DNA of 64,000 bases from Cladorrhinum sp. PSN259 (GCA_033725935.1 MU867087.1:62001-126000); one strand, 5' to 3'; numbered from the stretch's first letter, positions 42,283 through 52,895 are shown. The notes: generated from the letters alone by a model not told the origin. A program made the numbers and translations.

Positions 42283-45200
42283 ATGAATAACTCGACGATA
42301 ACGACGCCGACGTCTTTCACACCGCTCGAGACCGTTCTTCTGTTTCGCGGTATCGGCCAACACGGCTTCGAAGTCCCCGCCTTTTCACAAATATCGACCG
42401 ACCTTCAGACCAACAACCTCCTCAAGAATGAGCCCACCTACGATGTCCGAAGGTTAACACCCGAATCGCTCAAGGACTTTTTCCTACGACTGCTATGGGA
42501 GGAACTAAAGGCCGAAAGGGATGTCCCGGTGGACCGTGATGGCTCTCTCTCTCCAACATCCAAGAGACGCAAGTTGGAAGCTCTGCCATTCCCTACCCTG
42601 GACGACGCTCGCCTCCATCTCGATAAAATTGAGCTTGCCTACGCCAAATCATATGGGGCTTACATTCGTCAAGCGATCGATGAAATTAGGAGTCTGGAAC
42701 GCAAATTCGATCATGCGCAGGCTGAGCTGGACGACATAGAGCGGCCGGCAGGGGAGGAGGAGCATGAGATCAAGGCTGAGCCGGTACATAGGCACCTCAA
42801 TGGTGTTCATGATGTATCCGCTCTCTCGAATGGTGTCGGGCCATCGCCGAAAGCCTCGCCAAAGCCGTCGCCTCGAATACCGCAATTGCCAGCGCACTCT
42901 CCGCAACTCAACCAGGGCCCTCAGATTCAGCTTCCGCAGCATCAGTCACAACAACAGACCCAGCAGCCTCAGCAAACTCAACAAGCCAATCAAGGTCAGT
43001 TGCCCCCCGTAGAACAGGTTCAGCAGGTACACCAGCCTCCACAGCAGCATCAAGCTCAGCAAGCTCCACAGCTTCAGCAGCAACAGCAACTTCAACAACC
43101 GCACCAGTTACAGCAGCCACTACAGCAGCCACAGGCGCAACAACCGAGACTGAACCAGCAGCCTCAACTGGCGAGACAGCAAGTACAGCAACAGCAACCT
43201 TCAGCTGTCCAGTCGCACCAGCCCTTGCGTCCCCTTCAGCCATCGCTGCCTCATCTGGCTCCCAGGCAAGATGTCAGGACTACGCCCGGGCCGGTACCGG
43301 TTCAACAACAAAGTGGAGTTTCTGCTGCCCGGCTGCCTGGGCTCAATCATCCACAAATTACTCGCTCGCCACAGCTTAGTCAACAGGACATTGCTCGTGG
43401 TCCTGCTTCAAGGCCGCCAGAGCAGCCAAAGCCCTCTAGTGGGTCTCCCCAGGTTCTTCAGGCACCACAGGGAATGCCCTCTTTCCAACCACTGCCCCAG
43501 TCTCCTATTCCGCCAGTTGTCACGGAGGGTCTGCAGCGACCAGACGGCGTTGGGGTTCGCCAGCCTCCTGTTTCTGCACCAGGAAATGCCCAAGTGCTGA
43601 ACCAGGGACAATTGAAATGGGAGCCGCCATATCAGCCAAGTGCCAATGGCCCACGGCCACCAATGAGCGTGCTTCCACAACAACACAGTCCCAATGTTTT
43701 CTCCACTCCGCAGCATATCCTAGCTGGGCAGCGACCGCCACAGATTCCGTCGCCCATACAGTCACAGCCTAATAGGCATCCTCAGCAGATTCCGCTGCCT
43801 CATACCGCTAGTCAGTTTGCACCTCCGCTACAGGCCCCACTACCGGTTCGACCTACGATAGAGACAGGCGGAGGTCAAGCAGTACAGAGACAGCAACCTG
43901 CAGTTTCTAGCCCGAGTCCAAATAGACAGCAACCCTTAGTCTCCAGCCCCGGACCGAACAGCAATCCGCAGTCTCCATTCCACCCTGCTCCTTACCACAA
44001 CTACCCATTGCCAGGATCGGCTCACCCTCCTCTGCCCCCGCCTCCTCCTACTCAGACCACGCAAGCTGTTCAAGCTCCCATTCACCAAACTCCCACACGA
44101 CCTCCGGCGGTTTCTTCCCCATCAGTCCCATCAACGACTGCTACAGCAAGACCGGCGCAAGTTTTAGTTGCTCCTTCACATCAGCGGCCAATTCCGCCGA
44201 ACTTGCAAAATTTGCCAACATTCACACAGCAGCCCATTTCTTCTGGAATATCGTCGCCCATATATAACTCCCCGTACCAGCCTCCTCGCACTGCGGCTGT
44301 GGAGAGGATTCATCCTCGGTTGCCTAATGCCACAACTCCAGGCCCCGCTGCTAGGTTGAGTCGGCCACCGTCAGCTCCGCAGACGCCAGCAGCTGGTCTT
44401 GTTCCAAAACCTTTTTTTTCTGCCAAAATCACCAAGTGGAAACAAGCCTCCACCCCCAGTACGCCTCGGCCGGGTATTGAGGCGCGCTTGGGATGGGAAG
44501 ATGTGCCCAGTCCAGCAGTTGAGCCGCTAAGTCCGGTTCTGCGGCGCACGTCCATCTCTTCGGCATTAACTGAGCAGCCAAAGAAGGCGCCGCAATCACT
44601 GGCTGACAGCGTTGAAACACCTGCACCAAAGCGCAAGACTGGTCGTTCACGCACCCAGCTTTCGAGCCAGGAGGAGATCTCACCTTCAACCCAGAAGAGT
44701 CAGCCGGCAGATGAGTCCATTTCACAACCAGCGTCCGACCGAGAAACACCCAAAATTAAGGATGAGGTGACAACGCCGCCCCGAACAACCGAAGTTGCTG
44801 ACACCATTGACGAGAGCACTACCGGCCGACATCGTGCTTCACGGGCAACTAAACGGAAGCGTGATGATCTGAGCCCAACTCCATCACATAGCGCGAAAGC
44901 ACAGATGGCCGATGTAGCACGGGAGGGCTCTGCAGCCCCTGGTGCACCGAATGTGGTGCTTTGGACTCGCTCTTTCAACAAGGTCAGCGGATCTGCCATG
45001 GAACAGATTGTTCATCACCGCTCTGCAAACATGTTTGCCCAACCGATTCGCGAAAAGGATGCGCCGGGGTATCATAAAGTTATTTTACACCCGCAAGACC
45101 TCAAAAGCATCCGGGCGGCCATCAACCACGGAAACAGAGCAGCTGCTCATGAGGCGGCTGCCCTACCCGCCGGTGACCGTGGCACCAGCCTTTGGTTACC

Positions 45201-45678
45201 GCGCACTGAGGAGCTCGTGCCGCCAAAGAGCATCATCAATTCGGGTCAGCTCGACCGCGAGCTTGCTCACATGTTCTCCAATGCCATCATGTACAATCCT
45301 GACCCATATCACGGTCCAGGCCCCGCCTTCCTGAAAGAAACTTATGAAGCCGGCGACGGCCAGGATGGAGGTGCGCACCAGGAGAACGTGCTCGGCTATA
45401 AGGTGGACGAGTTTGGTGTCGTCAAGGACGCCCGTGCCATGTTTGTCGAGGTGGAGAAGCTGCTTAGTGAGTTGCGCTCTGCCGAGAAGATGACAGCGCC
45501 GCCTAATCATGGGTTTGATGGTGGTTCTGGTACTGCTACTGCTGCTGCTTCGGCAGCTGGCACGCGGCAGGCAAGCGTTGCTGCGCAGGAGGATCATGAG
45601 GAGCAGGATGAACAGACAGCTACTGAAACAGAGAACAATGATGGGCGGAGTAAGAGACGGAGGGTGGCGAGGGCTTAA
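42283..45678 (+). CDS. Bromodomain protein of Brd8/Bdc1 type, Gln/Pro-rich, 1131 aa
   Basis: Probable chromatin reader of the NuA4 histone acetyltransferase complex, by resemblance to fission yeast Bdc1 and animal BRD8. Residues 1-150 are conserved: TPLETVLLFRGIGQHGFEVP, LTPESLKDFFLRLLWEELKA and a helix DARLHLDKIELAYAKSYGAY. Residues about 170-780 are disordered, Gln/Pro-rich with many QQ and PQ runs. Around residues 888-1050 lies a bromodomain: WTRSFNKVSGSAMEQIVHH, FAQPI, APGYHKVILHPQDLKSI and the acetyl-lysine helix region LAHMFSNAIMYNPDPYH with the expected Asn. The C-terminus is acidic and then basic (SKRRRVARA). ATG 42283 was chosen because upstream codons are unlike protein; an in-frame ATG exists at 42073. 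Confidence 0.82.
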   Translation: MNNSTITTPTSFTPLETVLLFRGIGQHGFEVPAFSQISTDLQTNNLLKNEPTYDVRRLTPESLKDFFLRLLWEELKAERDVPVDRDGSLSPTSKRRKLEALPFPTLDDARLHLDKIELAYAKSYGAYIRQAIDEIRSLERKFDHAQAELDDIERPAGEEEHEIKAEPVHRHLNGVHDVSALSNGVGPSPKASPKPSPRIPQLPAHSPQLNQGPQIQLPQHQSQQQTQQPQQTQQANQGQLPPVEQVQQVHQPPQQHQAQQAPQLQQQQQLQQPHQLQQPLQQPQAQQPRLNQQPQLARQQVQQQQPSAVQSHQPLRPLQPSLPHLAPRQDVRTTPGPVPVQQQSGVSAARLPGLNHPQITRSPQLSQQDIARGPASRPPEQPKPSSGSPQVLQAPQGMPSFQPLPQSPIPPVVTEGLQRPDGVGVRQPPVSAPGNAQVLNQGQLKWEPPYQPSANGPRPPMSVLPQQHSPNVFSTPQHILAGQRPPQIPSPIQSQPNRHPQQIPLPHTASQFAPPLQAPLPVRPTIETGGGQAVQRQQPAVSSPSPNRQQPLVSSPGPNSNPQSPFHPAPYHNYPLPGSAHPPLPPPPPTQTTQAVQAPIHQTPTRPPAVSSPSVPSTTATARPAQVLVAPSHQRPIPPNLQNLPTFTQQPISSGISSPIYNSPYQPPRTAAVERIHPRLPNATTPGPAARLSRPPSAPQTPAAGLVPKPFFSAKITKWKQASTPSTPRPGIEARLGWEDVPSPAVEPLSPVLRRTSISSALTEQPKKAPQSLADSVETPAPKRKTGRSRTQLSSQEEISPSTQKSQPADESISQPASDRETPKIKDEVTTPPRTTEVADTIDESTTGRHRASRATKRKRDDLSPTPSHSAKAQMADVAREGSAAPGAPNVVLWTRSFNKVSGSAMEQIVHHRSANMFAQPIREKDAPGYHKVILHPQDLKSIRAAINHGNRAAAHEAAALPAGDRGTSLWLPRTEELVPPKSIINSGQLDRELAHMFSNAIMYNPDPYHGPGPAFLKETYEAGDGQDGGAHQENVLGYKVDEFGVVKDARAMFVEVEKLLSELRSAEKMTAPPNHGFDGGSGTATAAASAAGTRQASVAAQEDHEEQDEQTATETENNDGRSKRRRVARA

Positions 45679-46651
45679 GGAAAATAAAGAGAGATGGGTC
45701 CGCTGCATGACCCTAATGAAACCGATGATAAGCCTATGAAGGAACGAAATGATTTGGCCTAGGACGCACCCGATTCTGGGTGGATTTGGACAATAGATGT
45801 GTAGAATACTGTAGCAGTAGTTGAGGTGGGAATTATAGAAAGGGCTGGCATCTCTGATGATAATGCCAATAGAGCGTTGATTTTCAGCGATTGGTTATTT
45901 AGTCCTTTCACGCCTGTTTCTGACTGAGATGAAGATCATAGAATTGTCCATCTCTCATGATAACAAATCAATGCAATGAAATTTCATGGCAAGAAATGGA
46001 AGATTTCCTTTCTCAGAGTAATCTTTGTCAAATCGTGGGTTCAGTCGCTAGTTCATCAGATGGCATTTGCTTGAGAAGCGCCTGATCTGTTTGGGGTCAT
46101 CACACTTGGACCTCCTGGGTGGTTTGGTTTTTCTTCTTCATCTTTCTACAGTGGAGGTTAAGTAGCAAGTTTTTGGCCCAAAAAGAGGATCTCTGGTTCA
46201 GTCCATGAACATTGTGATTAATCACAATGTTAATTTTGTGTGCCTGTTGATTTTTCTTTGTCTACTTCTTTAGTTGAGCAAGATGGAGTGAGCTAGTATT
46301 TGGCAATATCAGTCTGATAGGGGGGGTGCCAAACAAAAAACAATCCGAGACAAGATTGATGGAAGATTGACGGAAGGTATGTGTGGAAAGCTGTCATGAA
46401 GGATTTGGAGAGCTAATAGACTGCAGTGAGCCGTGAGTGAGAAGAAGTCCCCAGATCCCGGTTTGTTGACGTGAGCTTTTTTTGTTTATTCCAGGGCATA
46501 TATTTATATGCTTCTTCTTCTTCTTTCTTCCGTGGGATTTGCATTTTTCTTTATTTAACGAGCGAAAGCGTCAATTAAATGTTAGTTAATCATTTCAGGC
46601 AAACAAGTTTTGTACGAGCAACCAGACTTTTGAGCAGTACTCTCAAAAAAC
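45679..46651. other. Intergenic with a perfect 24-bp palindrome at 46208-46231
   Basis: About 970 nt, AT-rich, no gene recognised. It holds a perfect palindrome (see separate entry) and CT-rich tracts near 46509-46530 close to the start of the decayed Hsp70-like gene. Confidence 0.55.
46208..46231. repeat. Perfect 24-bp palindrome
   Basis: Two 12-nt arms, AACATTGTGATT and AATCACAATGTT, directly abut with no spacer, so the sequence equals its own reverse complement. It lies 420 bp upstream of the decayed Hsp70-like gene and 530 bp downstream of the bromodomain gene. Confidence 0.95.
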
Positions 46652-48732
46652 ATGTCTTCTAGTTATTTTTCTTCTTCCTCTGGTCAACAGGAGATCATCG
46701 TCAGAATTGACTTTTGGCACCACCTTCTCCGGGATCGCGTGGGAGGAAGTGGCCAACATCGACTATCATGGGCAGAAGCCTCGGGCGATTGAGCGGTGGC
46801 CCAGCTCGGCGTACAATCCGGTCGAAAAAGAGTGTAAGAAGGTCCCGACCAGGATTTGGTACAGTCCCAGGGACGGGATGCAGTGGGGGTTCCAGATCCC
46901 TTCGCATGCTCCGCGCGGTGAGATTGCCGAGTGGTTCAAGCTGTGAGTACATGGCACTCAGTCTGTAATCTGTTTTGGAGAATCATAAAACTGATAGTGA
47001 TAATGCATGTGTTTTTTTAGTGATCTCGATCCCTCCCTCCAGTCAATGGCTAACGCGGTGAGGCGGGTTCAAAATGGCAAGGCGGATCTGGGGGTGAACA
47101 AGCTCGCCACGGATTACATTTCGGCCCTGCGTGATCATCCCATGCATACTCTGAAGAGCCAGCGGCTGAGCGGTGCTGAGAGCGTTCCGGCCGAGTTTGT
47201 CGTTGCTGTTCCGGCCGTTTGGACCGATCTTGCCAAGTCGAAGACGACTGCCGCTTGCGAACTCGCGCTCGGCCTTACGAATGCTGATCCTCCAATTCGT
47301 GTCGTCTCGGAGCCCGAGGCTGCGGCTGTATATGCGCTTTACAACTGCAAGAATCATGGTCTCAATATTGGTGATAGGTGAGCGTTACAACCCCTTTTCA
47401 CCAAGCTGGTACTGGTATGTGTGCTAACTAAATTTGTGCAAGCTTTGTGAATTGTGATGCCGGTGGAGGCACTGTGGATTTGATCTCTTACACTATCACC
47501 AAGCTTCGTCCAATCCTGGAGGTCGAAGAGGCTACCCCGGGCACCGGTGCGCTTTGTGGATCTATCACCCTGAACTGGCGGTTCGAAGAGTATCTGAGAG
47601 AGAAGCTGGGACATCTTCCTGGATTCGGTGAGTTCTTAAGCGGGGCTATGGAGAGCTTTGAGGACAAGGTAAGAATCCCGATAGTGCTCGCTAAGTCGGT
47701 GATTGCCGGAGCCATGTTCTTTGTTCTTACGAAAATTACCTGGCTAGATCAAACCCGAGTTCACATTGGAAGACCTTGAGCGAACCTATTTCCTCCCTGG
47801 TCTTCAACTTCTCCAAAAGACCCAACTGAACAACTGCACAGAGGAGTTCGTGCTCAAGGGGAGACTCTTCCTCTAAGATATGACTGACTGGCATCCTAAT
47901 TTTATCTGTAGATCAAGCACCTGCAAGATGTCTTTGAGCCAGCCATACTCAAAGTTATCGAACTCGTTAAGGAGCAAATCAAGTCCACCACGGTTCCGAT
48001 TCGCGCTGTGTTTTTGGTCGGCGGGTTTGGGTCTTCAAATTACTTGACTGAGCGATTGCGCGGCGCCATCAGTGACAACATCCAGATTCTGAGGCCGCAT
48101 GAAGCCTGGCTTGCGGTTGCCTATGGCGCTGTCATGATGGGTCAGGCTCTGAGTGCCGCCGAGTTAACTTTTGTCAAGGTCGCTCATCGCAGAGCTCGCA
48201 AACATTACGGTATCGAAGTACACACACAATATGACGAGAAGCTTCATAGCCACTTGAAGAGCAAGAGATTTTGGCGCGGCGCACTCGGTTCCTAGCGAGT
48301 TGATGTCATGAGTTGGTTCATCAAGAAAGGGGAGCGAGTATCGGAGGACAAACCATTCCTTCGCAAATACCTCCATACATCGGAAGTGAGATCTGGGAAA
48401 GAGCTCGTGAACTGTTTCGAGCTACTTGTCAATGAGAAAAGCTCAGAGGCACCCATGGTCAATGACGATGAAACCAAGACACTGTGCAATCTTCACACGC
48501 GGTTCACTGAGATTCCAAAACACGATATCCCGAGACGCATAGGGGCTGATGGTAGGGATCATCACTGGATCAACTATGAGATCGAAACAGTGTGTAAGTA
48601 CTAGCCAACAAGGCGCTAGATTATCCGCACCGACTCAAAGCTGATATACTTCCATTTCACTCGGCGACTACGCAATACACGCTCATCTACAAGGGTAAAC
48701 GCTATGGGACTATTACTGTGGAATATGTGTAA
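46652..48732 (+). pseudogene. Decayed HSPA12-like Hsp70-family ATPase gene
   Basis: Reconstructed exons: 46652-46942, 47021-47377, 47443-47668, 47748-47858, 47912-48593 and 48641-48732. Family motifs are clear: IIVRIDF then GTTFSGIAW (phosphate 1), FVNCDAGGGTVDLISYTI (phosphate 2), AVFLVGGFGSSNYL (adenosine), and the C-terminal MSWFIKKGERV and YTLIYKGKRYGTITVEYV. Three lesions are visible: one extra T in the run 46712-46715 shifts frame inside the phosphate-1 motif; the expected donor after exon 4 reads GG instead of GT at 47859-47860; and TAG at 48293-48295 interrupts the frame shortly before MSWFIKKG. Several lesions argue for a pseudogene rather than one sequencing error. It is a family relative of the intact gene at 17739, not a recent copy. 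Confidence 0.82.
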
Positions 48733-49530
48733 GGCTTCTCATCGCTTTTAGGTATTCGTCACTTTTGAGGGACCACTCTAGTTAGGTTTAGATTTCATTA
48801 ACCGTTCTTCGGAATTATGGGTATGGTATTATTATATCTCTTCTTAGTAGCTGTTCGCCAAACCACGTGTAGTCATGCTCTTAAATCTCAGTGCCAAATA
48901 CATCTATTTTATTTAGAAGACAACCATAGAGACTCAAAAGATGTTGGGTAACAGCCTTTGTCGTACAATATATTGGTGAGCCTAAAGTTCAATTCAGATA
49001 AGAATTGCCTTTTACGACTGGTTTCGAAAGATAGTTCCAATCTTGTCCACACCTCGCCTTGATGAGACATGTCAGATAAACATAATCCGTAAGAATTGAC
49101 AGATCAAAGCCACTATTGATATTCCATGGACGAATATTAAATACTAAAATGACATGGCTTTATAAACAAATGAATACCATATCAGGAGAACGGCATCGAA
49201 CACAAAACCGAATGCACCAGACTGCAACCGAGAAACTGGAACATACCCTTTTAACAGTAAAATTGTGTTCAAAACCCCCAACTCTCGCCCTTGTCATGCG
49301 AGACCTGGTTTACAGTCGATTATGTACAGATCATATACACACAAAGTCTTAGACACGGAGATCTCATGGCCCCATTCGACTCTCAAGAGCCAGCCAAGCT
49401 CCGGTTGGTTAGCTGGTCTTGGGGCGGGCCAGAAAGAATCAGCACACCCCCGCCTTCTTATGCTGGCGTCGAGACACCTGCTTTCACCCTCCAAGGATTT
49501 GTGTAGATCCTCCCTCCCCAACAGACATTA
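48733..49530. other. Intergenic between two decayed genes
   Basis: About 800 nt, AT-rich, no gene or repeat recognised. The last 100 nt are the presumed former promoter of the RBR gene. Confidence 0.5.
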
Positions 49531-50729
49531 ATGGCTCGTAATAACAATCCTACCAGCTTCGGCATTCGCTACAACCAAGCACCAAACAGCCGGCAAACCG
49601 AGGTCAACTCTCGCCGTCCGCCACAGCCAATCCTCCAAGACGAGCACCGAGAATGCGCAGTCTGCACGGACACCAAACTGACCTCCTCCTTCCCTCTAAT
49701 CGCCGCCACCCGCTCCTACAAACACCTCATCGACCGCATCTGCAGCACCTGCTTAGCTCAGTCAATCCACCAAGACCTCGGCAGCCGAAGCTGGGACCAA
49801 GGCATCCGATGTCCAGAAGAGAACTACGGCATCGTGCTAGACTACGACGACGTCGAGCGATAGGCTGACAAGGAAACCCTAACGAAATACACGACCACCG
49901 CTTTCAAGCACGCAGTCAACCAATTCCACGGTCTTGACCTGCCGCCAGACCACCCAGCCAACAAGGACAAGACTCATCAGTTCTACTGGTGTCCCGTCGC
50001 CGAATGTAACTCGGGACAGATCCACGATGCCACCAGGAAAAAAACCGAGATGATGATCTGTCACAAGTGCGGATGGAGGTTTTGCGGACGTCACGGGGGT
50101 ATCAAGTGGCACGAGGGGATGAACTGTGCAGAGTGGGATGCCGCCGAGCGCGAGAGGGAAAAAATCAGAAAGCGGACTCGAGATGAAGAAGGGAAGAGCG
50201 AGCGGGCGGTGAAGAAGCTGGCCAAGAGCTGCCCCGGGAATGGATGTGGGACCCCCACTGTGAAGAATGGAGGATGATATGATATCTTGTTGTTTTTCTC
50301 TTGTGTTGCTTTGACTTGCTTGCTGTGGCTAACTTGCACCCCTGTTATCCTTCTTGGCTTGTTTTATAATCTTGGTGCTTGTTCCTTGCTCCGAACGTGT
50401 TGCTTCAAGAACGCTCTGGTTTATAGTTTGGCCGTTTTATTCTGTTTCTTTTATATATTCCTTGGTTTATTGTGTTTTTATTTTATTTTCTTGGTTTTCC
50501 ATATTATCTTTGCTTTAATTAGCTGAAGTAGGACACTGACAATCTGTTACCCGCGTCTTGCATTACTTTACTGACCAAAGGCCTGTGCTCAGGCACAAAG
50601 TGTCGAATGCATTGGTGTTGGAAGTGTGGAAAAGAAGGCTGGGACGGGTATCACTCAAGTGGTAGATGCTTGAAACCCGGGAGCAATCGGAGGGATGTCG
50701 ATGACTTCAATCCTAATAACTGGATTTAG
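49531..50729 (+). pseudogene. Decayed RBR (RING-IBR-RING) E3 ubiquitin ligase gene
   Basis: RING1 is recognised from CAVCTDTKLTSSFP and ICSTCLAQ to IRCPEENYG. The IBR follows (FYWCPVAECNSGQ, MMICHKCGWRFCGRHGG), then the start of RING2 (CPGNGCGTPTVKNGG). The rest of RING2 appears only at about 50583-50729, as CSGTKCRMHWCWKCGKEGW. Lesions: TAG at 49861-49863 after YDDVER, where homologues continue into an ADKET-like block, and TGA at 50275-50277 exactly where the RING2 Cys after KNGG belongs. Between 50287 and 50582 lies a T-rich stretch of about 296 nt, either a long poor intron (donor GTTGTT, acceptor AAAG) or an insertion. Relatives are usually expanded families in fungi. Confidence 0.78.
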
Positions 50730-51078
50730 AGGGAGAGAGAGGGAACAGAAAATACCTATGCATGTAAAAAAATTGAATTCAGGGGTTTGTTTTGGTGGAT
50801 TTTGAGGGCTCGGTGGCCCAACAACGGATAAGGACCCACTTCATTAATTCTGCCCCACCAAATGCAGCCCGCCTCGTCTACAAAAACCTTTTTTGCTGCA
50901 AGCAAATTTTTGACCTTTCCCATCCTTCTCCCACCATCGAGCTTTCTCTTTCTGCATTTTGGCCACAAAAACGCGCGCGGCGCTCGACCACCATGTCCTC
51001 GTTCGCTGCGGATTGATATCCAACCATGCTTGCGTCTTAGCTCAGCGCTCGCTTATTCACTCTTTTACTCTACTCAAA
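50730..51078. other. Intergenic, promoter of the histidine phosphatase gene
   Basis: About 350 nt ending in a CT-rich stretch and ACTCAAAATG at the start codon. No other feature is seen. Confidence 0.5.
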
Positions 51079-51938
51079 ATGCGCTTGTTCTTGGTTCGAC
51101 ACGGGGAGACGGTGGACAACGTCGCTGGGGTTTAGTATGCCATGATCGCTGCATTCCACAACAGTCTTTCATCATCTAACCCCCGCTCAGCGCAGGTGTT
51201 CGCGACTCCCCTTTGACGGTCCACGGCGTCCTGCAGGCGCGACGACTTGCAACTCATTTGGCGGAACGACTGAAGATCACCCACATCTTCTCCTCGGATC
51301 TTCAGAGAGCGGTGCAAACAGCGCAAGCGGTCGTCGATGGACAGTCAAAGCCGAACAAGGATAGCGACGAGCCGGCGCTCCATCTCGCGCAGCTTCCTGT
51401 CCTGCGAGAGCGAGATTTTGGATCTGCCGAGGGAAAGCGATTCGGGGCACCCCACGCCGACGCCGAAACACACGAGCAGATGCGGGCGCGAGCCGCGCGC
51501 TTTGTTCAGGGTCATTTGGTGCCGCTGCTAGAGGGATCCGGAGGGTCTGGGGATGGAGAGCCGGTTGTCGTTGTGGTCGCTCATGGGTTGATACTCAACT
51601 CGCTCTTTCGAGTCTTGTCGGCCAGGTTTGGCGCTTCGGTCGGCAACTCGGATAGGCGTTTGGAACCCTCAGCAGCTTGGAGCAATACCGGTTATCTCGA
51701 GGCTGTTGTCAAACCTGACGCGCCAGAGGGAGATATTGCTGAGGCATCCGGTGATAGGAAGCCGCAGCAACCACGGACTTCCATGTCTGTGGTGGGGGTT
51801 AATGTACTGCGACACTTGGAGGGTCTGAAGAAGACTCGCGGTGGTATCGGCAGTGCACAGTTTGACAAGAGGCAGAGGACAATGGATTCGTTCTTTGGGC
51901 CTGCCTCGAAGAAGCCGAGGGTTGAGAAGGAGTCTTGA
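51079..51938 (+). CDS. Histidine phosphatase (phosphoglycerate mutase-like) with C-terminal PIP-box-like motif, 267 aa
   Basis: Exons are 51079-51134 and 51191-51938 (804 nt). The N-terminus LFLVRHGETVDNVAGVYAG has the phosphohistidine motif RHG and spans the 56-nt intron. Next come DSPLTVHGVLQARRLATHLA, FSSDLQRAVQTAQAV (substrate-binding Arg), LRERDFGSAEG and the second catalytic His in VVVVAHGLILNSLF. All catalytic positions are present, so it should be active; the substrate is unknown. After the domain, residues about 190-267 are a tail ending with QRTMDSFF (247-254) and the basic cluster KKPRVEK. QxxMxxFF fits the PCNA-interacting peptide consensus. It is convergent with the ATL DNA-repair gene. 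Confidence 0.88.
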
Positions 51939-52273
51939 CTCGGGTCTCCCTCGGCCACTCAACCAATGGTATGTGCTTTTCTTTTTCTATTACAAAACAC
52001 CATCACACAACATCATGATGAGGAAACGACGTTCACAGACCTGTACCGAAAGTATACATGTGGATAAAAATGTCCAACCGCTATCTGAGATGTTTACCCA
52101 TTACATTCATTTGTTGGATTTTGTATGGGATTTGCAGTTGCTAACTGTTTATAGATTAGGTGCTTCAGTTCTTCAACATCAGCCGTGAGATTTCATGCAT
52201 CAAATAGCCATTAATAATAAAAATTTTCTGTGACCTTCATTTCCTTAATGCCTTTGTGATATTTGTGTGCAAT
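51939..52273. other. Convergent 3' intergenic region
   Basis: About 335 nt between the stop codons of the histidine phosphatase and ATL genes. AT-rich; no other feature is seen. Confidence 0.5.
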
Positions 52274-52895
52274 TCATGTCTCCTCGTCCCCTTCAATATC
52301 ATCATCATCATCAAAATCTCCTCCATCAAGGTCAGAAGGTAACCTAGAAGGGAACCATCCGTACTCTGCAAAATCAACCATCAACTCGCCCAATGCGCCC
52401 GTCGTGACTGTCACTCCTTCGAGTTGTAATGCAGCCGCCTGGTTTCGTGCGCCAGAAGGTTGTGATCTTTTGTCAACTTTGTCAGACTTCAATATCTTAG
52501 TATCGTTATGATGGTTGGAGACAATCAATTACCTAGGAGAAATAACACCCTTTGCATTTATGACTCTCTGCCAGGGTACGGTATCGTGATTGAATCTCGC
52601 TGCGTACTCTTCACTTTGTTGGTCCGGGGTGTCGTTTGTTAGAGTTGTTGAAGAAGGTGATGCCGGGAGGTGTTTGAGACAGACGCCTACTTGGCGGGGT
52701 CGTTGTGCTTTGTTTTTTGGGAGGGGGGTTAGGATAATATTTAAATGAGTGATGAGATGAGTAAGTGATAAAAGTCTTACGAGTCCCGACTAGTTTAGCA
52801 ATGTGTCCGTAGGTGGTTACCTTGCCCGGCGGGATCTGTTGGACGGCCGAGTAGACTGCGTGAAAGAAGGACTGGGCTTCTGGTGTGCGGGGCAT
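52274..52895 (-). CDS. Alkyltransferase-like (ATL) DNA-repair protein, 160 aa, three exons
   Basis: ATL proteins bind O6-alkylguanine in DNA and hand it to nucleotide-excision repair. They resemble MGMT but lack its alkyl-acceptor Cys. Exons are 52781-52895, 52533-52707 and 52274-52466. Seen here are FFHAVYSAVQQIPPGKVTTY (helix and loop of the DNA-binding domain), GHIAKLVGTPQRPRQVGVCL spanning intron 1 with the conserved RPRQVG, and NHDTVPWQRVINAKGVISPR. In the latter the PCHR motif of MGMT is PWQR, so the acceptor Cys is replaced by Trp as in known ATLs. GVTV near the end is also conserved. The C-terminal 30 residues are acidic (DDDDD), longer than in fission yeast Atl1. Three introns' ends give consistent phases. 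Confidence 0.9.

Noticed and set aside
48594..48640. A 47-nt intron at the end of the decayed Hsp70 gene as a further lesion
   Set aside because: The donor GTAAGT and the AAAG acceptor give a short but acceptable intron that restores the C-terminal YTLIYKG block, so it was kept as a normal intron.
50287..50526. Hydrophobic 79-codon frame as a small membrane protein
   Set aside because: It results from T-rich DNA within the interruption of the RBR gene; any T-rich stretch yields Leu/Phe-rich frames.
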